A stretch of 32,421 bases of DNA from positions 1 through 32,421 of the forward strand of contig JAFQZU010000032.1 of the NCBI GenBank assembly GCA_017405805.1. Direction: 5' to 3'. This stretch comes from Lachnospiraceae bacterium (GTDB taxonomy: Bacteria; Bacillota; Clostridia; Lachnospirales; Lachnospiraceae). Made by a program: the position numbers and the translations under genes. This document shows, piece after piece, positions 1 to 8,449 of the stretch. The notes beneath the pieces were generated by a model, which had not been told where the DNA came from, searched no databases, and saw nothing but the letters and a program-made list of their open reading frames with translations. Position 1 is the stretch's first letter, and each line of letters begins with the position of its first letter.

Positions 1-1314
1 CTTGATGCTGGAGCCGATGCTGCGGTAGTAAGCGGCCATCTCGCAGATGAGCATGGAGCCGATGATGGCGTCCTTGTCGCGGACATAAGGGCCTGCCAGG
101 TAGCCGTAGCTCTCCTCGAAACCGAAGATGAAGCGGTCGACTTCGCCGGCAGCCTCGAGCTGGGCGATCTGGTCGCCGATCCACTTGAAGCCGGTCAGGG
201 TCTGGCGGAGCTCGACGCCGTAGTGCTCGGCGACTTTCTGGGCCAGAGGCGTGGAGACGATGGACATGACCGCCACGGGGTTCTTGGGCATGGTGCCTGT
301 CTCGATCCGTCCCGCGCAGATATAATCCAGGAGCAGTACGCCCATCTCATTGCCGGAGACCAGCTCGTAGGAGCCGTCGGGGCACTTCATGGCGATGCCG
401 ACGCGGTCCGCGTCGGGGTCGGTGGCCAGCATCAGGTCGGCGCCCACCTCTTTGGCCAGTTCGAGGCCCTTCTGCAGCGCCTCGAAGATCTCGGGGTTCG
501 GATACGGGCAGGTGGTGAAGTAGCCGTTGGGATATTCCTGCTCGGGCACGATGGTGATGTCCGTGATGCCCATATCCTTGAGGACGTGGGTCACGGGAAC
601 AAGGCCTGTGCCGTTGAGCGGGGAGTAAACGAGCTTGAGGCCGGCTGTTTTGCACAGACCCGGACGGACCTGTCTCGCCTCGATGGCCTCGTAGAGCGCC
701 TTCTTGCAGTCGTCGCCGACAAAACGGATCAGGCCCTTCTCGACGCCTTCGGCAAAGGACATATACTTGGCTCCCGTGAGGACATCGGTCTTCTGGATGG
801 CGTCGTACACGATCGCCGCCGCGTCGTCCGTCATCTGGCAGCCGTCGGGGCCGTACGCCTTGAAGCCGTTGTACTTGGCGGGGTTGTGGGACGCGGTGAT
901 CATGATGCCGGCGTTGCAGTTATAGTAGCGCGTGGCAAAGCTGAGTGCGGGAACGGGCATGAGCTCGTCGTAGATGCGGACGTTTATGCCGTTGGCCGCC
1001 AGTACTCCCGCGGCGTCCCTTGCAAAATTCCAGCCCTTGAGGCGGCTGTCATAGCTGATCGCCACGGTCTGCGTTCCGCCCTGCGTCAAAACCCAGGATG
1101 CGACGCCCTGTGCTGCCTGTCGGACGACCCAGATGTTCATGCGGTTCGTGCCCGCGCCGAGCGTGCCTCGCAGACCGGCAGTACCAAATGACAGGGAGAC
1201 CGCAAATCGTTCCTTGATGGCCTCGTCGTCGTCGGCGATGCTCATCAGCTCGGGAGCCAGGTCACAGTCTTCAAGATCTGCGGCAAGCCAGCGTTTGTAT
1301 TCGTCCTGATACAT
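1..1314 (-). CDS. Phospho-sugar mutase (phosphoglucomutase/phosphomannomutase family), 3' end outside window
   Basis: Interconverts hexose 1- and 6-phosphates (glucose or mannose), feeding nucleotide-sugar and glycogen synthesis in the cytoplasm. Reading leftward from ATG at 1314 gives 438 residues with no stop before the window edge; family members are usually about 560-580 residues, so roughly a quarter is missing. Visible motifs: N-terminal FGTAGLRG (residues 42-49), the phosphoserine loop TASHNP (140-145, catalytic Ser142), the metal loop DPDADR (299-304) and the sugar-binding loop FEESYG (399-404). All key residues present are intact. The start is fixed by GGAGG just upstream and by the conserved N-terminal sequence. 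It is divergent from the glycosyltransferase genes, which fits a role in supplying activated sugar, although that link is inferred. Preference between glucose and mannose cannot be read from this sequence. Confidence 0.93.
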   Translation of the reverse strand, partial: MYQDEYKRWLAADLEDCDLAPELMSIADDDEAIKERFAVSLSFGTAGLRGTLGAGTNRMNIWVVRQAAQGVASWVLTQGGTQTVAISYDSRLKGWNFARDAAGVLAANGINVRIYDELMPVPALSFATRYYNCNAGIMITASHNPAKYNGFKAYGPDGCQMTDDAAAIVYDAIQKTDVLTGAKYMSFAEGVEKGLIRFVGDDCKKALYEAIEARQVRPGLCKTAGLKLVYSPLNGTGLVPVTHVLKDMGITDITIVPEQEYPNGYFTTCPYPNPEIFEALQKGLELAKEVGADLMLATDPDADRVGIAMKCPDGSYELVSGNEMGVLLLDYICAGRIETGTMPKNPVAVMSIVSTPLAQKVAEHYGVELRQTLTGFKWIGDQIAQLEAAGEVDRFIFGFEESYGYLAGPYVRDKDAIIGSMLICEMAAYYRSIGSSIK

Positions 1315-1373
1315 AAAACCCTCCGTTCCTGAATTATTGAAATATTGTGATTATAAACAAATACCTATGTACA

Positions 1374-1402
1374 AATATAAAGTTTTACCGTAATAATGTC
1401 AA
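1374..1402 (-). promoter_or_regulatory. Sigma-A-type promoter of the phospho-sugar mutase
   Basis: On the minus strand, TTGACA (1402-1397) and TATATT (1379-1374) are separated by exactly 17 bases. The -35 is a perfect consensus match and the -10 matches at five of six bases. The transcript would start near 1367, giving a leader of about 50 bases before the ATG at 1314, with GGAGG in ribosome-binding position. Confidence 0.75.
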
Positions 1403-1442
1403 TCTGAGAGGGCGCGGAAAAGGCGGGGCAAAGCCATCCCCG

Positions 1443-1471
1443 TTGTATAACCGTTCAAAAAATGATAAAGT
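1443..1471 (+). promoter_or_regulatory. Weak candidate promoter of the glycosyltransferase operon
   Basis: TTGTAT (1443-1448) and TAAAGT (1466-1471) are separated by 17 bases, ahead of the ATG at 1520. Both boxes match the consensus only partly (three and four of six). It is listed because the operon must start somewhere in the 1315-1519 gap and no better plus-strand match was seen. Confidence 0.25.
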
Positions 1472-1519
1472 TATCTGAAGAAACACAGGCCGCGCCTGAC
1501 AAAGAGAGGAAGAGATATT

Positions 1520-3109
1520 ATGGGTGCAATCGCACGGGCGTATAATGACTGGTACCGCATACACAGAGAGGCCCTTGAGGACGTGCTCGACCGAAAGGAC
1601 CACACACTCGGGAACGCACTGACCGCGGAGGTGGTGCGCTATTCCCATTTGAGAAACCATGTCCTGTCCGACAAGGCTTACAGGAGCGACGTGATCATTG
1701 CCTGTGATGACGACGGAGAGCTGGATCCGCTGGCGGAGACCATGATCTGCGACTATTTTGCCGAGAATCCGCAGGTGAATATGCTGTACTGCGACGAGGA
1801 CAGAGTGGAGGAGGACGGCGTGCACCTGGATCCCTGGTTCAAGCCGGAGTGGTCGCCGGACACGTTCCTTTCGGGGTTCTACTTCGGCAATATCTTCGCC
1901 ATCCGCTCCGCGGCGCTGGCAATGATCAATCCCGGGGGCCGGAGCGCCGCCAATTTCGAATCGGCCTCTGCCCAGAGGGAGGACCTTCTGAACGAGGAGA
2001 AGGCGCGCCTCAACATGGAGAGCAATCCCATGCGCAGCTGGATCTATGAAAAGCTCTGCTTAAAACTCGCGCAGGCGGACGGCGGTTTCTCCAGAAGACC
2101 CGAGCAGGAGTGGGATATCTTCCCGGTGGGGCATATCCCGGAGATCCTATTCCATATGGAAGAGAAGGTCCAGACCTGGAGCGGCAATCTCATAACCGAA
2201 TCCCTCACCGGCCGCTATGACCGCGCGTCGGCCCTGCTCCGGCTCATCAGCATCGTGATCCCCAGCAAGGACAATCCGGAGATGCTGGCCAGATGCGTGC
2301 GCTCCATAGAGGGGAACACGTCGGTTCCGCACGAGATCATTATCGTGGACAACGGCAGCACGCCGGAGAACCGGGCCAAGGTGCAAAAGCTCGTCGACGA
2401 GCTCAACGAGGACGGCCGCGTGCTTTATCTGTACGAGGAGATGCCCTTCAATATGCCGCGCTTTTACAACCTCGGGGCGGCCGCCGCGTCGGGCGAGATG
2501 CTGCTCTTTATGCATGACGACGTGATCATCCAGACCAAGGGATGGCTGTCCCATCTCTCCGAGAAGGCAAAGCTCCCCTACGTGGGCGCCGTCGGCATGA
2601 AGCTGCTCTATCCCAATTCCAACATCATCGAGCACGCCGGCATCATCTCCGTGGAGGAGGGGCCGGTCTACAAGCTGCAGTACTGCCGCAACGACGAGTC
2701 CTACTATTTTGACTTCAACAAGGGCGTGCGGAACGTCCTGGCGCTGAGCGGCGCCTGCATCATGGTGAGAGGGGAGATCTTCAGGGAAGTCGGCGGTTTT
2801 GACGAGGAGCACTTCCCAAATTACGGCGGCAATATGGATTTCTGCTACAGGATCTTCGAGAAGGGGTACTACAACGTCGTCCGCAACAACATGTACCTTT
2901 ACTATTACGAATCCTATTCTCCCGAGAACGGGGCGACTAGGGAGGAGCGTGAGCTCCACCGGCCCATGGAGATCAGGATCCTTCAGGAGCGGCACCCCAA
3001 GCTGGCCCGCCGCGACCCCTTCTATCACCAGTACCTGACACAGGATGTGAGAGAACCCAAGTTCAAGGTGGAACTGTCAAGGACGGGCGTTCCGCAGGAT
3101 GAGAGGTGA
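1520..3109 (+). CDS. Family 2 glycosyltransferase, two-domain type with degenerate N-terminal half
   Basis: Probably adds sugars to a cell-surface polysaccharide from a nucleotide-sugar donor. The 529-residue protein resembles large bacterial GT2 enzymes with two tandem GT-A domains. The C-terminal domain (about 242-440) is complete: SIVIPSKD (244-251), an IIVDNGS segment, and MHDD (331-334) in the DxD metal position, followed by a DFCYRIFEKGY segment typical of the acceptor half. The N-terminal domain keeps only its later part (LYCDEDR at 89-95, then WFKPEWSPD) and lacks the nucleotide-binding beginning, so it is unlikely to be catalytic. The start has AGAGGAAG upstream. It sits two bases before the next glycosyltransferase, so the two are probably translationally coupled. 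Donor and acceptor are unknown. Confidence 0.88.
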   Translation: MGAIARAYNDWYRIHREALEDVLDRKDHTLGNALTAEVVRYSHLRNHVLSDKAYRSDVIIACDDDGELDPLAETMICDYFAENPQVNMLYCDEDRVEEDGVHLDPWFKPEWSPDTFLSGFYFGNIFAIRSAALAMINPGGRSAANFESASAQREDLLNEEKARLNMESNPMRSWIYEKLCLKLAQADGGFSRRPEQEWDIFPVGHIPEILFHMEEKVQTWSGNLITESLTGRYDRASALLRLISIVIPSKDNPEMLARCVRSIEGNTSVPHEIIIVDNGSTPENRAKVQKLVDELNEDGRVLYLYEEMPFNMPRFYNLGAAAASGEMLLFMHDDVIIQTKGWLSHLSEKAKLPYVGAVGMKLLYPNSNIIEHAGIISVEEGPVYKLQYCRNDESYYFDFNKGVRNVLALSGACIMVRGEIFREVGGFDEEHFPNYGGNMDFCYRIFEKGYYNVVRNNMYLYYYESYSPENGATREERELHRPMEIRILQERHPKLARRDPFYHQYLTQDVREPKFKVELSRTGVPQDER

Positions 3110-3111
3110 AC

Positions 3112-4473
3112 ATGCCCTTCTGGAGCTCGATGGGACAGAGAATACTGAGAGCCGGAAAGAGCGGCGCGGAGGCGGTCCGCAGCACTGTCGCGCGCAGGGG
3201 CGGCGAGCGGTCCAAGAACCGGCGGTCCCGCTACGTCTACGAGGAGCCCCCGGCTGCGGAACTCCTCAACCAGCAGGCGGTATGGGCGAGGCTGGAGCAG
3301 GGCGAGGCGCCGGCAGAGGCGCTGGGGCTCTCCTCCATGGTGCTGAGGACTGCGCACGTGCCCCGGATCAGTGTGATCGTGGCAGTCTATGAGCCCGTTC
3401 TCCGCTATTTCGAGGCGACGCTGATCTCAATCCTGTCCCAGACCTACGGCGGATATGAGATCGTGATCGCGGACAACAGCCTGTCCACCGGCGTGCGGGA
3501 AGTGGTGAACCGATACCGGGACAGCCGGATCCGCTACTACAGCGTGCCCGGCAACAAGGGGGACGCCTCGCTCATCAACGACGCGGCGAGGATCGCGGAG
3601 GGGGACTACGTGGCGTTTGCCGAAGTGGGCGACCTGCTCACCAAGGACGCGCTCTACCAGACGGCACTGCGCATCTTCCAGACCAGGGCGGAGATCCTGT
3701 ACTCGGACGAGGACCGGAGCGATCCCCACGGAAAGCGCTTCGATTCCCCCTACCGCAAACCGGACTACAACAAGGACTATCTGCTGTCCTGCAATTATAT
3801 GAAACACTTTCTGGTCATCCGGAAAGAACTCTTTCTGGCCCTGCGTTTCAGGGAGGCCTACGACGGCGCGCTGGAGTACGATCTCCTTCTGCGCGCGCCA
3901 AAATCGGGGATCAGCCACATCGCAAAGGTCCTGTACCACGTGACGAACGCCTCCTCCGAGGCAAGGGCCGCCGGCAGCATCCCCGGCAGCAGCATCGCCG
4001 CGGGCCGCTCCGCCCTCGAGGATTACCTGCGGGTGCGCGGGATCGGGGCCAATGTGTCCTACTCCGAGCGGCGGGGCATCTACAGGGTGGATTACCGTCC
4101 GGGGATCTTCGCGTGCAGGAGCGACGTCGGCATCATCGGAGGCCGCGTACTGAACCGCTCCCACAAAGTGACCGGCGGACTCATGGACAGCACCGGAAAG
4201 GTGCAGTACGCTGGGTGGGACGAGGCCGAGGGCGGTCCCTACAACCTCGCCCTCACGAGGCAGAACGCCATGGCGGTGGATATCCGCTGCATGAAGGTGA
4301 GACCGGACCTGCAGAGCCTGTTTGAAGAAATGACAGGCGTCCCCTACAAAGACGCCGCCTTCACGGAGATGAGCCAGGAGGAGATCCTGCAGAGGAGCCT
4401 GCGCCTTTGCGGCGCCGTGCGGGACCTCGGGTACCTGATCGTGTGGGATCCGGCCATGATCACGATCTGCTGA
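3112..4473 (+). CDS. Family 2 glycosyltransferase, intact N-terminal fold but no DxD and degenerate C-terminal half
   Basis: A 453-residue GT2-like protein, probably in surface polysaccharide assembly with its neighbours. After a basic N-terminal stretch, a GT-A domain begins at ISVIVAVYEP (86-95) and continues to LYSDEDR (196-202). Where relatives have a DHDD-type metal site, this protein has AEVGD (170-174), so catalysis by the usual metal-dependent route is doubtful. The remainder resembles only the later part of a second GT-A domain (DVGIIGGRVL, then QYAGW). This is the mirror image of the upstream protein, which has lost its first rather than its second domain. The ATG at 3112 has GAGAGG five bases upstream. 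A GTG at 3106 in the same frame overlaps the previous stop as GTGA and is a fair alternative. Confidence 0.85.
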   Translation: MPFWSSMGQRILRAGKSGAEAVRSTVARRGGERSKNRRSRYVYEEPPAAELLNQQAVWARLEQGEAPAEALGLSSMVLRTAHVPRISVIVAVYEPVLRYFEATLISILSQTYGGYEIVIADNSLSTGVREVVNRYRDSRIRYYSVPGNKGDASLINDAARIAEGDYVAFAEVGDLLTKDALYQTALRIFQTRAEILYSDEDRSDPHGKRFDSPYRKPDYNKDYLLSCNYMKHFLVIRKELFLALRFREAYDGALEYDLLLRAPKSGISHIAKVLYHVTNASSEARAAGSIPGSSIAAGRSALEDYLRVRGIGANVSYSERRGIYRVDYRPGIFACRSDVGIIGGRVLNRSHKVTGGLMDSTGKVQYAGWDEAEGGPYNLALTRQNAMAVDIRCMKVRPDLQSLFEEMTGVPYKDAAFTEMSQEEILQRSLRLCGAVRDLGYLIVWDPAMITIC

Positions 4474-4497
4474 AAAAAAAGAAAGAGGATAGCTTTT

Positions 4498-5556
4498 ATG
4501 AATGATATGGCGACCGTCATCATACCTGCCCGCGAAAGCGCAGCCGTGATCGGAAGGTGCCTGACGAGCCTGATGCGGAGTACCTGCGCCGGCAGCCTGC
4601 AGATCCTGGTCGCGGACATGGGCTCGGATGACGGGACGGAGGCCGCCGTGCGGGCTTTTCCCGGCGTGCGCTTTTTCCGGACCGGCGGGAATACCGGGCG
4701 GTGCCACGCGCTCAACTGCGGCCTGCATCTGGTCAGGACGCCCTATGCGGTGATCCTGTCCCCGTATGTCACGGTCGGCAGGCACTGTATCGAACGCCTC
4801 TGCGCGGCCCTGGAGAAAAAACCGTATGCCTTCTGCGCGCAGCCCGTGGTGTGCCGCGGGCAGGGCGGGCAGAAAACCTATACGGCGGGCACCTGCCTGC
4901 CGGTCTGGGGAAGGCCTTATCCGAAAAGAGCGATAAGAGGCGGGGCGGCGCAGATCTTTGCCCCGGAGGCGGAGGCGGCCGCATACCGCATGGAGGCGCT
5001 GGAGGAGACGGGGATTTTTGACGAGCGCTTTTACGCCGGTCTCGAGGAGGTGGATCTCGCCTACCGGGCCGCGTTTTCGGGCTTTACCGCTGCGGTGGTC
5101 CACGACGCCTTTGCCAGGTCGGATGCGCCGGCCGGCAGAACGCCTTTTTGCGAGAGCGTGGAGACGGGAAACCTGCTCTACATGCTTTATAAGAACATGC
5201 CCGGCCCGCAGAGGACCCTCAACGAGCCCTTTCTCCGGGCAGGACTGCGGGACAGGAAAAGGCGCCTTTCCGCGTCGGGCAGGGAAGAGCTGTGGGACGC
5301 GGCGCTGGAGCGGGGACAGGACCTGTGCATGGACGCCGAGTACGGCAGTATGCGACAGGAGGACGGACTGGATCCCGAAAAGCTGCCGCTGCCGGAAACC
5401 TTCGGCATGAAGGTAAAGGACGCCGGGGTGGAGGAGATCTATCCGCTCTTTGTCGGCGCAAGGACCGTTTACGGTTTCAGGGACATCGGCGCCGCTCTCC
5501 GGATCCAGCGCGCCTTCTGGCGCGACAGCATCCTGTATTTCAGAGACAGACGCTGA
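4498..5556 (+). CDS. Family 2 glycosyltransferase-like protein lacking the DxD site
   Basis: A 352-residue single-domain GT-A protein, third in the glycosyltransferase cluster. It begins with the donor-binding strand ATVIIPARES (5-14), then LVADMGSDDGT (37-47) and a GGNTGRCHALNCG segment (63-75), all standard in rhamnosyl- and similar GT2 transferases. The position where the metal-binding DxD should lie reads ILSPYVTV (86-93) with no acidic residue. A later ERFYAGLEEVDLAYR segment matches the family's catalytic-base region. The C-terminal 130 residues are not recognisable. It may still bind sugar nucleotide or act as a partner of the first, intact enzyme. The 24-base gap after the previous gene contains an AAAGAGGA ribosome binding site. 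The GT2 fold is clear; the substrate is unknown. Confidence 0.85.
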   Translation: MNDMATVIIPARESAAVIGRCLTSLMRSTCAGSLQILVADMGSDDGTEAAVRAFPGVRFFRTGGNTGRCHALNCGLHLVRTPYAVILSPYVTVGRHCIERLCAALEKKPYAFCAQPVVCRGQGGQKTYTAGTCLPVWGRPYPKRAIRGGAAQIFAPEAEAAAYRMEALEETGIFDERFYAGLEEVDLAYRAAFSGFTAAVVHDAFARSDAPAGRTPFCESVETGNLLYMLYKNMPGPQRTLNEPFLRAGLRDRKRRLSASGREELWDAALERGQDLCMDAEYGSMRQEDGLDPEKLPLPETFGMKVKDAGVEEIYPLFVGARTVYGFRDIGAALRIQRAFWRDSILYFRDRR

Positions 5557-5692
5557 GCCTGTAAACAGGATGTTACGAGCTTTGAAATAATATATTGCAC
5601 ACCGATAGGCAATTGTTAACGAATGGTAAAAATTATACGTTTTGGACAAAAAAAACCCAAAAATTAAGGCTTAGTTGTACAATATAGACAGA

Positions 5693-5721
5693 TTGTAAAT
5701 GCCAGATGTTGATGATATGAT
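5693..5721 (+). promoter_or_regulatory. Sigma-A-type promoter ahead of the coiled-coil protein
   Basis: TTGTAA (5693-5698) and TATGAT (5716-5721) are separated by 17 bases, inside the AT-rich 219-base gap after the glycosyltransferases. The -10 matches at five of six bases and the -35 at four of six. Transcription would start near 5728. No convincing terminator was found earlier in the gap, so read-through from the glycosyltransferases is also possible. Confidence 0.55.
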
Positions 5722-5722
5722 T

Positions 5723-5757
5723 GGGTGGAAACTTGTCGGGCATGAGTATGTCCACCC
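5723..5757 (+). promoter_or_regulatory. Inverted repeat at the predicted transcript start
   Basis: GGGTGGA (5723-5729) pairs perfectly with TCCACCC (5751-5757) around a 21-base spacer. It lies directly behind the predicted -10 box and ends 18 bases before the start codon at 5776. It could be a repressor operator or a 5' leader hairpin. There is no T-run after it, so it is not a terminator. Confidence 0.45.
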
Positions 5758-5775
5758 GGAAAAGAAAAGGATGAT

Positions 5776-6432
5776 ATGAAAGATACATCTTCTTGGAATT
5801 ATGGAAATACCGTGCCGGCGGTGAATCTGCAGGATCCCGACGAGATGATCCGCGCCAACGGGGCGGCGGAAGCGGCCAGGACGGATCGCCTCCTGGAAGA
5901 GGTAGAGGACTACGGAAAGGTGATCGAAGAGCTGCGCGCGCTTCATGACCGCAACAGCGAGCTGGTGCAGAAGCTCCAGTTCATGAACCGCACCGCCTCC
6001 GACGAGTTCAGGGGGCTGCTCGAGGACAACAACCGCAGGATCGCCGAGAAGCTGGATGCGCTGCAGGACTGGGACAGGGAGGCTTTTGCCGCCCAGATGA
6101 AGGGGACGGTGACGGATTCCCGGGACCGGATCCTGAACACGCTCAAAGAGGAGCGGGAGCGGGCGGACCTCAGGCAGCAGCAGTCCGATGAGTTCAGCCA
6201 CAGAGAAAATGTGAGGGTATACCGGAATGTGCAGGCCAGCATGATCCAGGAGCTTTCCGCGCAGACACAGCAGCTGAACGAGCGTCTGGACGCCATCGCG
6301 CAGGCCCAGAAGCAGGACGAATCCCACGCGCTGATCCAGAAGATCTCTTTCGGCATGGTCATCGCGGTCCTCGTCATCCAGGTGCTGGAGGGCATGGGCC
6401 TGATCGCCATGCTCATGAGCGTGATGCGCTGA
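5776..6432 (+). CDS. Coiled-coil protein with C-terminal membrane anchor, function unknown
   Basis: I do not recognise this 218-residue protein. Residues about 35-185 are rich in Glu, Gln, Arg, Leu and Ala and read as long helices likely to form coiled coils (for example around LLEEVEDYGKVIEELRAL and IQELSAQTQQLNERLDAI). Residues about 190-217 form one hydrophobic segment containing IAVLVIQVLEGMGLIAMLM, so the protein is probably tail-anchored with its coiled coil in the cytoplasm. There is no signal peptide, enzymatic motif or cysteine pattern. The start is supported by AAAAGGA upstream. It stops two bases before the flavin-reductase-like gene and lies in the murA cluster, so a cell-envelope role is possible, but only by context. 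Confidence 0.8.
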   Translation: MKDTSSWNYGNTVPAVNLQDPDEMIRANGAAEAARTDRLLEEVEDYGKVIEELRALHDRNSELVQKLQFMNRTASDEFRGLLEDNNRRIAEKLDALQDWDREAFAAQMKGTVTDSRDRILNTLKEERERADLRQQQSDEFSHRENVRVYRNVQASMIQELSAQTQQLNERLDAIAQAQKQDESHALIQKISFGMVIAVLVIQVLEGMGLIAMLMSVMR

Positions 6433-6434
6433 TC

Positions 6435-7040
6435 ATGGGAAGGCAGTTCTGGAAACCGTCCAACATGCTCTATCCCGCGCCGCCGGTCATGGTATCGTGC
6501 GCGGACGAGGAGGGGCACGCGAACATCATGACGGCCGCCTGGGCGGGCACGCTCTGCAGCGACCCCGTCATGGTATCTGTCTCGATCAGGCCGTCGAGAT
6601 ATTCCCACGGGATCATCTCCCGCACGGGCGAATTTGTGATCAATCTTCCCACCGAGGCGCTCGCCTATGCCGTGGATTACTGCGGCGTGCGCTCCGGCCG
6701 GGACGTCGATAAATTTGAAGTTCTGAAACTGACCAGGGCGCCATCCAGGACGGTGGCCGCTCCCTCCATAGGAGAAAGCCCCGTTTCTCTGGAGTGCAGG
6801 GTCAGGGAAGTGCGAACACTCGGCGTGCACGATCTGTTTATTGCAGAGGTGACCTGCGTGAGTGTGGATGAGAGCCTTCTGGACCGGAAGGGGCGCCTGT
6901 CGCTGGAGCGGGCGGGGCTTCTTGCGTACGTTCACGGCGGGTATTATGCCCTCGGGCGCAGACTCGGCACCTTCGGCTGGTCTGTCCGCAGGAAGAATAC
7001 CGGCGGGCGGCGCGGCGGGAAAAAGAACCGGCAGGGCTGA
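6435..7040 (+). CDS. Flavin reductase family protein (FMN-binding split barrel)
   Basis: A 201-residue protein of the flavin reductase-like (DIM6/NTAB) family, which binds FMN and usually reduces flavin or serves as a flavoprotein oxidoreductase. The N-terminal half is diagnostic: PAPPVMVSCADEEGHANIMTA, then the DPVMVSVSIRPSRYSHGII region and the GEFVINLPTEAL segment (about residues 65-77). A conserved tail around HDLFIAEVTCV follows. The last 25 residues are rich in Gly, Arg and Lys and look like an unstructured basic tail not expected in the family. It starts two bases after the coiled-coil gene, so the two are likely cotranscribed; murA follows after 30 bases. The physiological electron acceptor cannot be inferred. 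Confidence 0.88.
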   Translation: MGRQFWKPSNMLYPAPPVMVSCADEEGHANIMTAAWAGTLCSDPVMVSVSIRPSRYSHGIISRTGEFVINLPTEALAYAVDYCGVRSGRDVDKFEVLKLTRAPSRTVAAPSIGESPVSLECRVREVRTLGVHDLFIAEVTCVSVDESLLDRKGRLSLERAGLLAYVHGGYYALGRRLGTFGWSVRRKNTGGRRGGKKNRQG

Positions 7041-7070
7041 AAAAAGCAGTGTAAAGGAATGGACTGAGTT

Positions 7071-8369
7071 ATGGAATTCTATCTTGTAAAAGGCGGATGT
7101 CCTCTGACCGGAGAGGTCGAGATCGCCGGCGCAAAGAACGCGGCGCTGGCCATCCTGGCGGCTTCGATCATGACAAACGAGACGGTTACTGTCGAAAATG
7201 TACCCGATGTCAGCGATATCCGGGCCATCCTCCGGGTCATCGAGATGATCGGGGGCTATGTGGAGAAGATCGACAGGCATACGTACAGGATCAACGGTTC
7301 CGGCATCAGAAGCGACGTGGAGGTCAACAACGACCTCGTGCGCAGGATCAGGGGGTCTTATTATCTGATCGGTTCGCTCCTGGGCAAATACAAGAGCGCG
7401 GCGGTGGCGATGCCGGGCGGCTGCAACATCGGCCCCCGTCCCATCGATCAGCACATCAAAGGTTTTCGCGCCCTGGGCGCGGCGGTCAGAGTGGCGCCTC
7501 CGGGACTGGTCGCAAAGGCCTCTCACCTGCGCGGCGCGCACATTTATCAGGATGTGGTCTCCGTGGGGTCCACCATCAATATCATGATGGCGGCCGTCCT
7601 TGCGGAGGGGACCACCATCATCGAGAACGCGGCCAAGGAGCCCCATGTCGTCGATGTGGCCAACTTTATGAACAGCATGGGCGCGAGGATCAAGGGCGCC
7701 GGGACGGACGTGATCCGCATCCGGGGCGTGGAGAGACTTCACGGCACGACATATTCCATCATTCCCGACCAGATCGAAGCCGGGACCTTTATGTTCGCGG
7801 CAGCGGCCACGCGCGGCGACGTCGTAGTGAAAAATGTCATCCCCAAGCATCTGGAATCCCTCTCCGCCAAACTCATCGAGATCGGCTGCCAGGTGATCGA
7901 ATCCGACGACAAGGTGCGCGTCTCGGCCACCGGAAGACTGGGAAAGACCAATATCAAGACACTGCCTTATCCCGGCTTTCCCACGGACATGCAGCCTCAG
8001 ATCACGGTGGTCCTGGGCCTGTCCGGCGGGACCAGCATCGTGACGGAAAATGTCTTTGAGAGCCGGTTCAAATATGTCGACGAGCTCGCCAAAATGGGCG
8101 CCAGCATCACCGTGGAGGGCAACTCCGCGATCATCGACGGCGTGGAAAGCTATGTGGGGGCCCACATCAGTTCTCCGGACCTGCGCGCGGGCGCGGCCCT
8201 CGTGATCGCCGCCCTTGCGGCCCACGGGAGCTCCGAGATCTACGATATCCACTACATCGAGCGCGGGTACGAGGACTTCCCCGAAAAGCTCCGTGCGCTG
8301 GGCGCGGATATCGTGAAAGTGGACACGGACAAGGACGAATTCGGACAAAAGCTCGTGCGTGTAGTCTGA
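7071..8369 (+). CDS. murA: UDP-N-acetylglucosamine 1-carboxyvinyltransferase
   Basis: Catalyses the first committed step of peptidoglycan synthesis in the cytoplasm: transfer of enolpyruvate from phosphoenolpyruvate to UDP-GlcNAc. At 432 residues it is slightly longer than typical MurA (about 419). Features: the N-terminal AGAKNA with catalytic Lys22, the active-site loop PGGCNIGPRPIDQHIKGF with the fosfomycin-reactive cysteine at 118, and the late GFPTDMQPQ segment where the catalytic Asp lies. The presence of Cys rather than Asp at 118 predicts fosfomycin sensitivity as far as the target is concerned. Firmicutes often carry two MurA paralogues; which one this is cannot be told here. It is preceded by AAAGGA and follows the flavin-reductase-like gene closely. 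Confidence 0.96.
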   Translation: MEFYLVKGGCPLTGEVEIAGAKNAALAILAASIMTNETVTVENVPDVSDIRAILRVIEMIGGYVEKIDRHTYRINGSGIRSDVEVNNDLVRRIRGSYYLIGSLLGKYKSAAVAMPGGCNIGPRPIDQHIKGFRALGAAVRVAPPGLVAKASHLRGAHIYQDVVSVGSTINIMMAAVLAEGTTIIENAAKEPHVVDVANFMNSMGARIKGAGTDVIRIRGVERLHGTTYSIIPDQIEAGTFMFAAAATRGDVVVKNVIPKHLESLSAKLIEIGCQVIESDDKVRVSATGRLGKTNIKTLPYPGFPTDMQPQITVVLGLSGGTSIVTENVFESRFKYVDELAKMGASITVEGNSAIIDGVESYVGAHISSPDLRAGAALVIAALAAHGSSEIYDIHYIERGYEDFPEKLRALGADIVKVDTDKDEFGQKLVRVV

Positions 8370-8396
8370 GGAGGAACAGGTACGTGCGTCTGCCCC

Positions 8397-8425
8397 TTTA
8401 CAGAAGCGGCCGGCAGCGCTAATAT
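8397..8425 (+). promoter_or_regulatory. Promoter of the FMN-riboswitch transcript
   Basis: TTTACA (8397-8402) and TAATAT (8420-8425) are separated by 17 bases and lie 28-56 bases after the murA stop. The start would be near 8432, about 18 bases before the riboswitch, which suits riboswitch control. A second TATGAT (8445-8450) lacks a good -35 partner. Confidence 0.5.
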
Positions 8426-8449
8426 AAGTGATGAACTGAATACATATGA

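Noticed and set aside
5557-5600. CCTG-TAAA-CAGG hairpin as terminator of the glycosyltransferase operon
   Set aside because: The stem is only four pairs and has no T-run.
3427-5649. Very long open frame on the minus strand across the glycosyltransferases
   Set aside because: It is antisense to three well-supported genes, has no recognisable protein features and is the usual by-product of GC-rich codon use.
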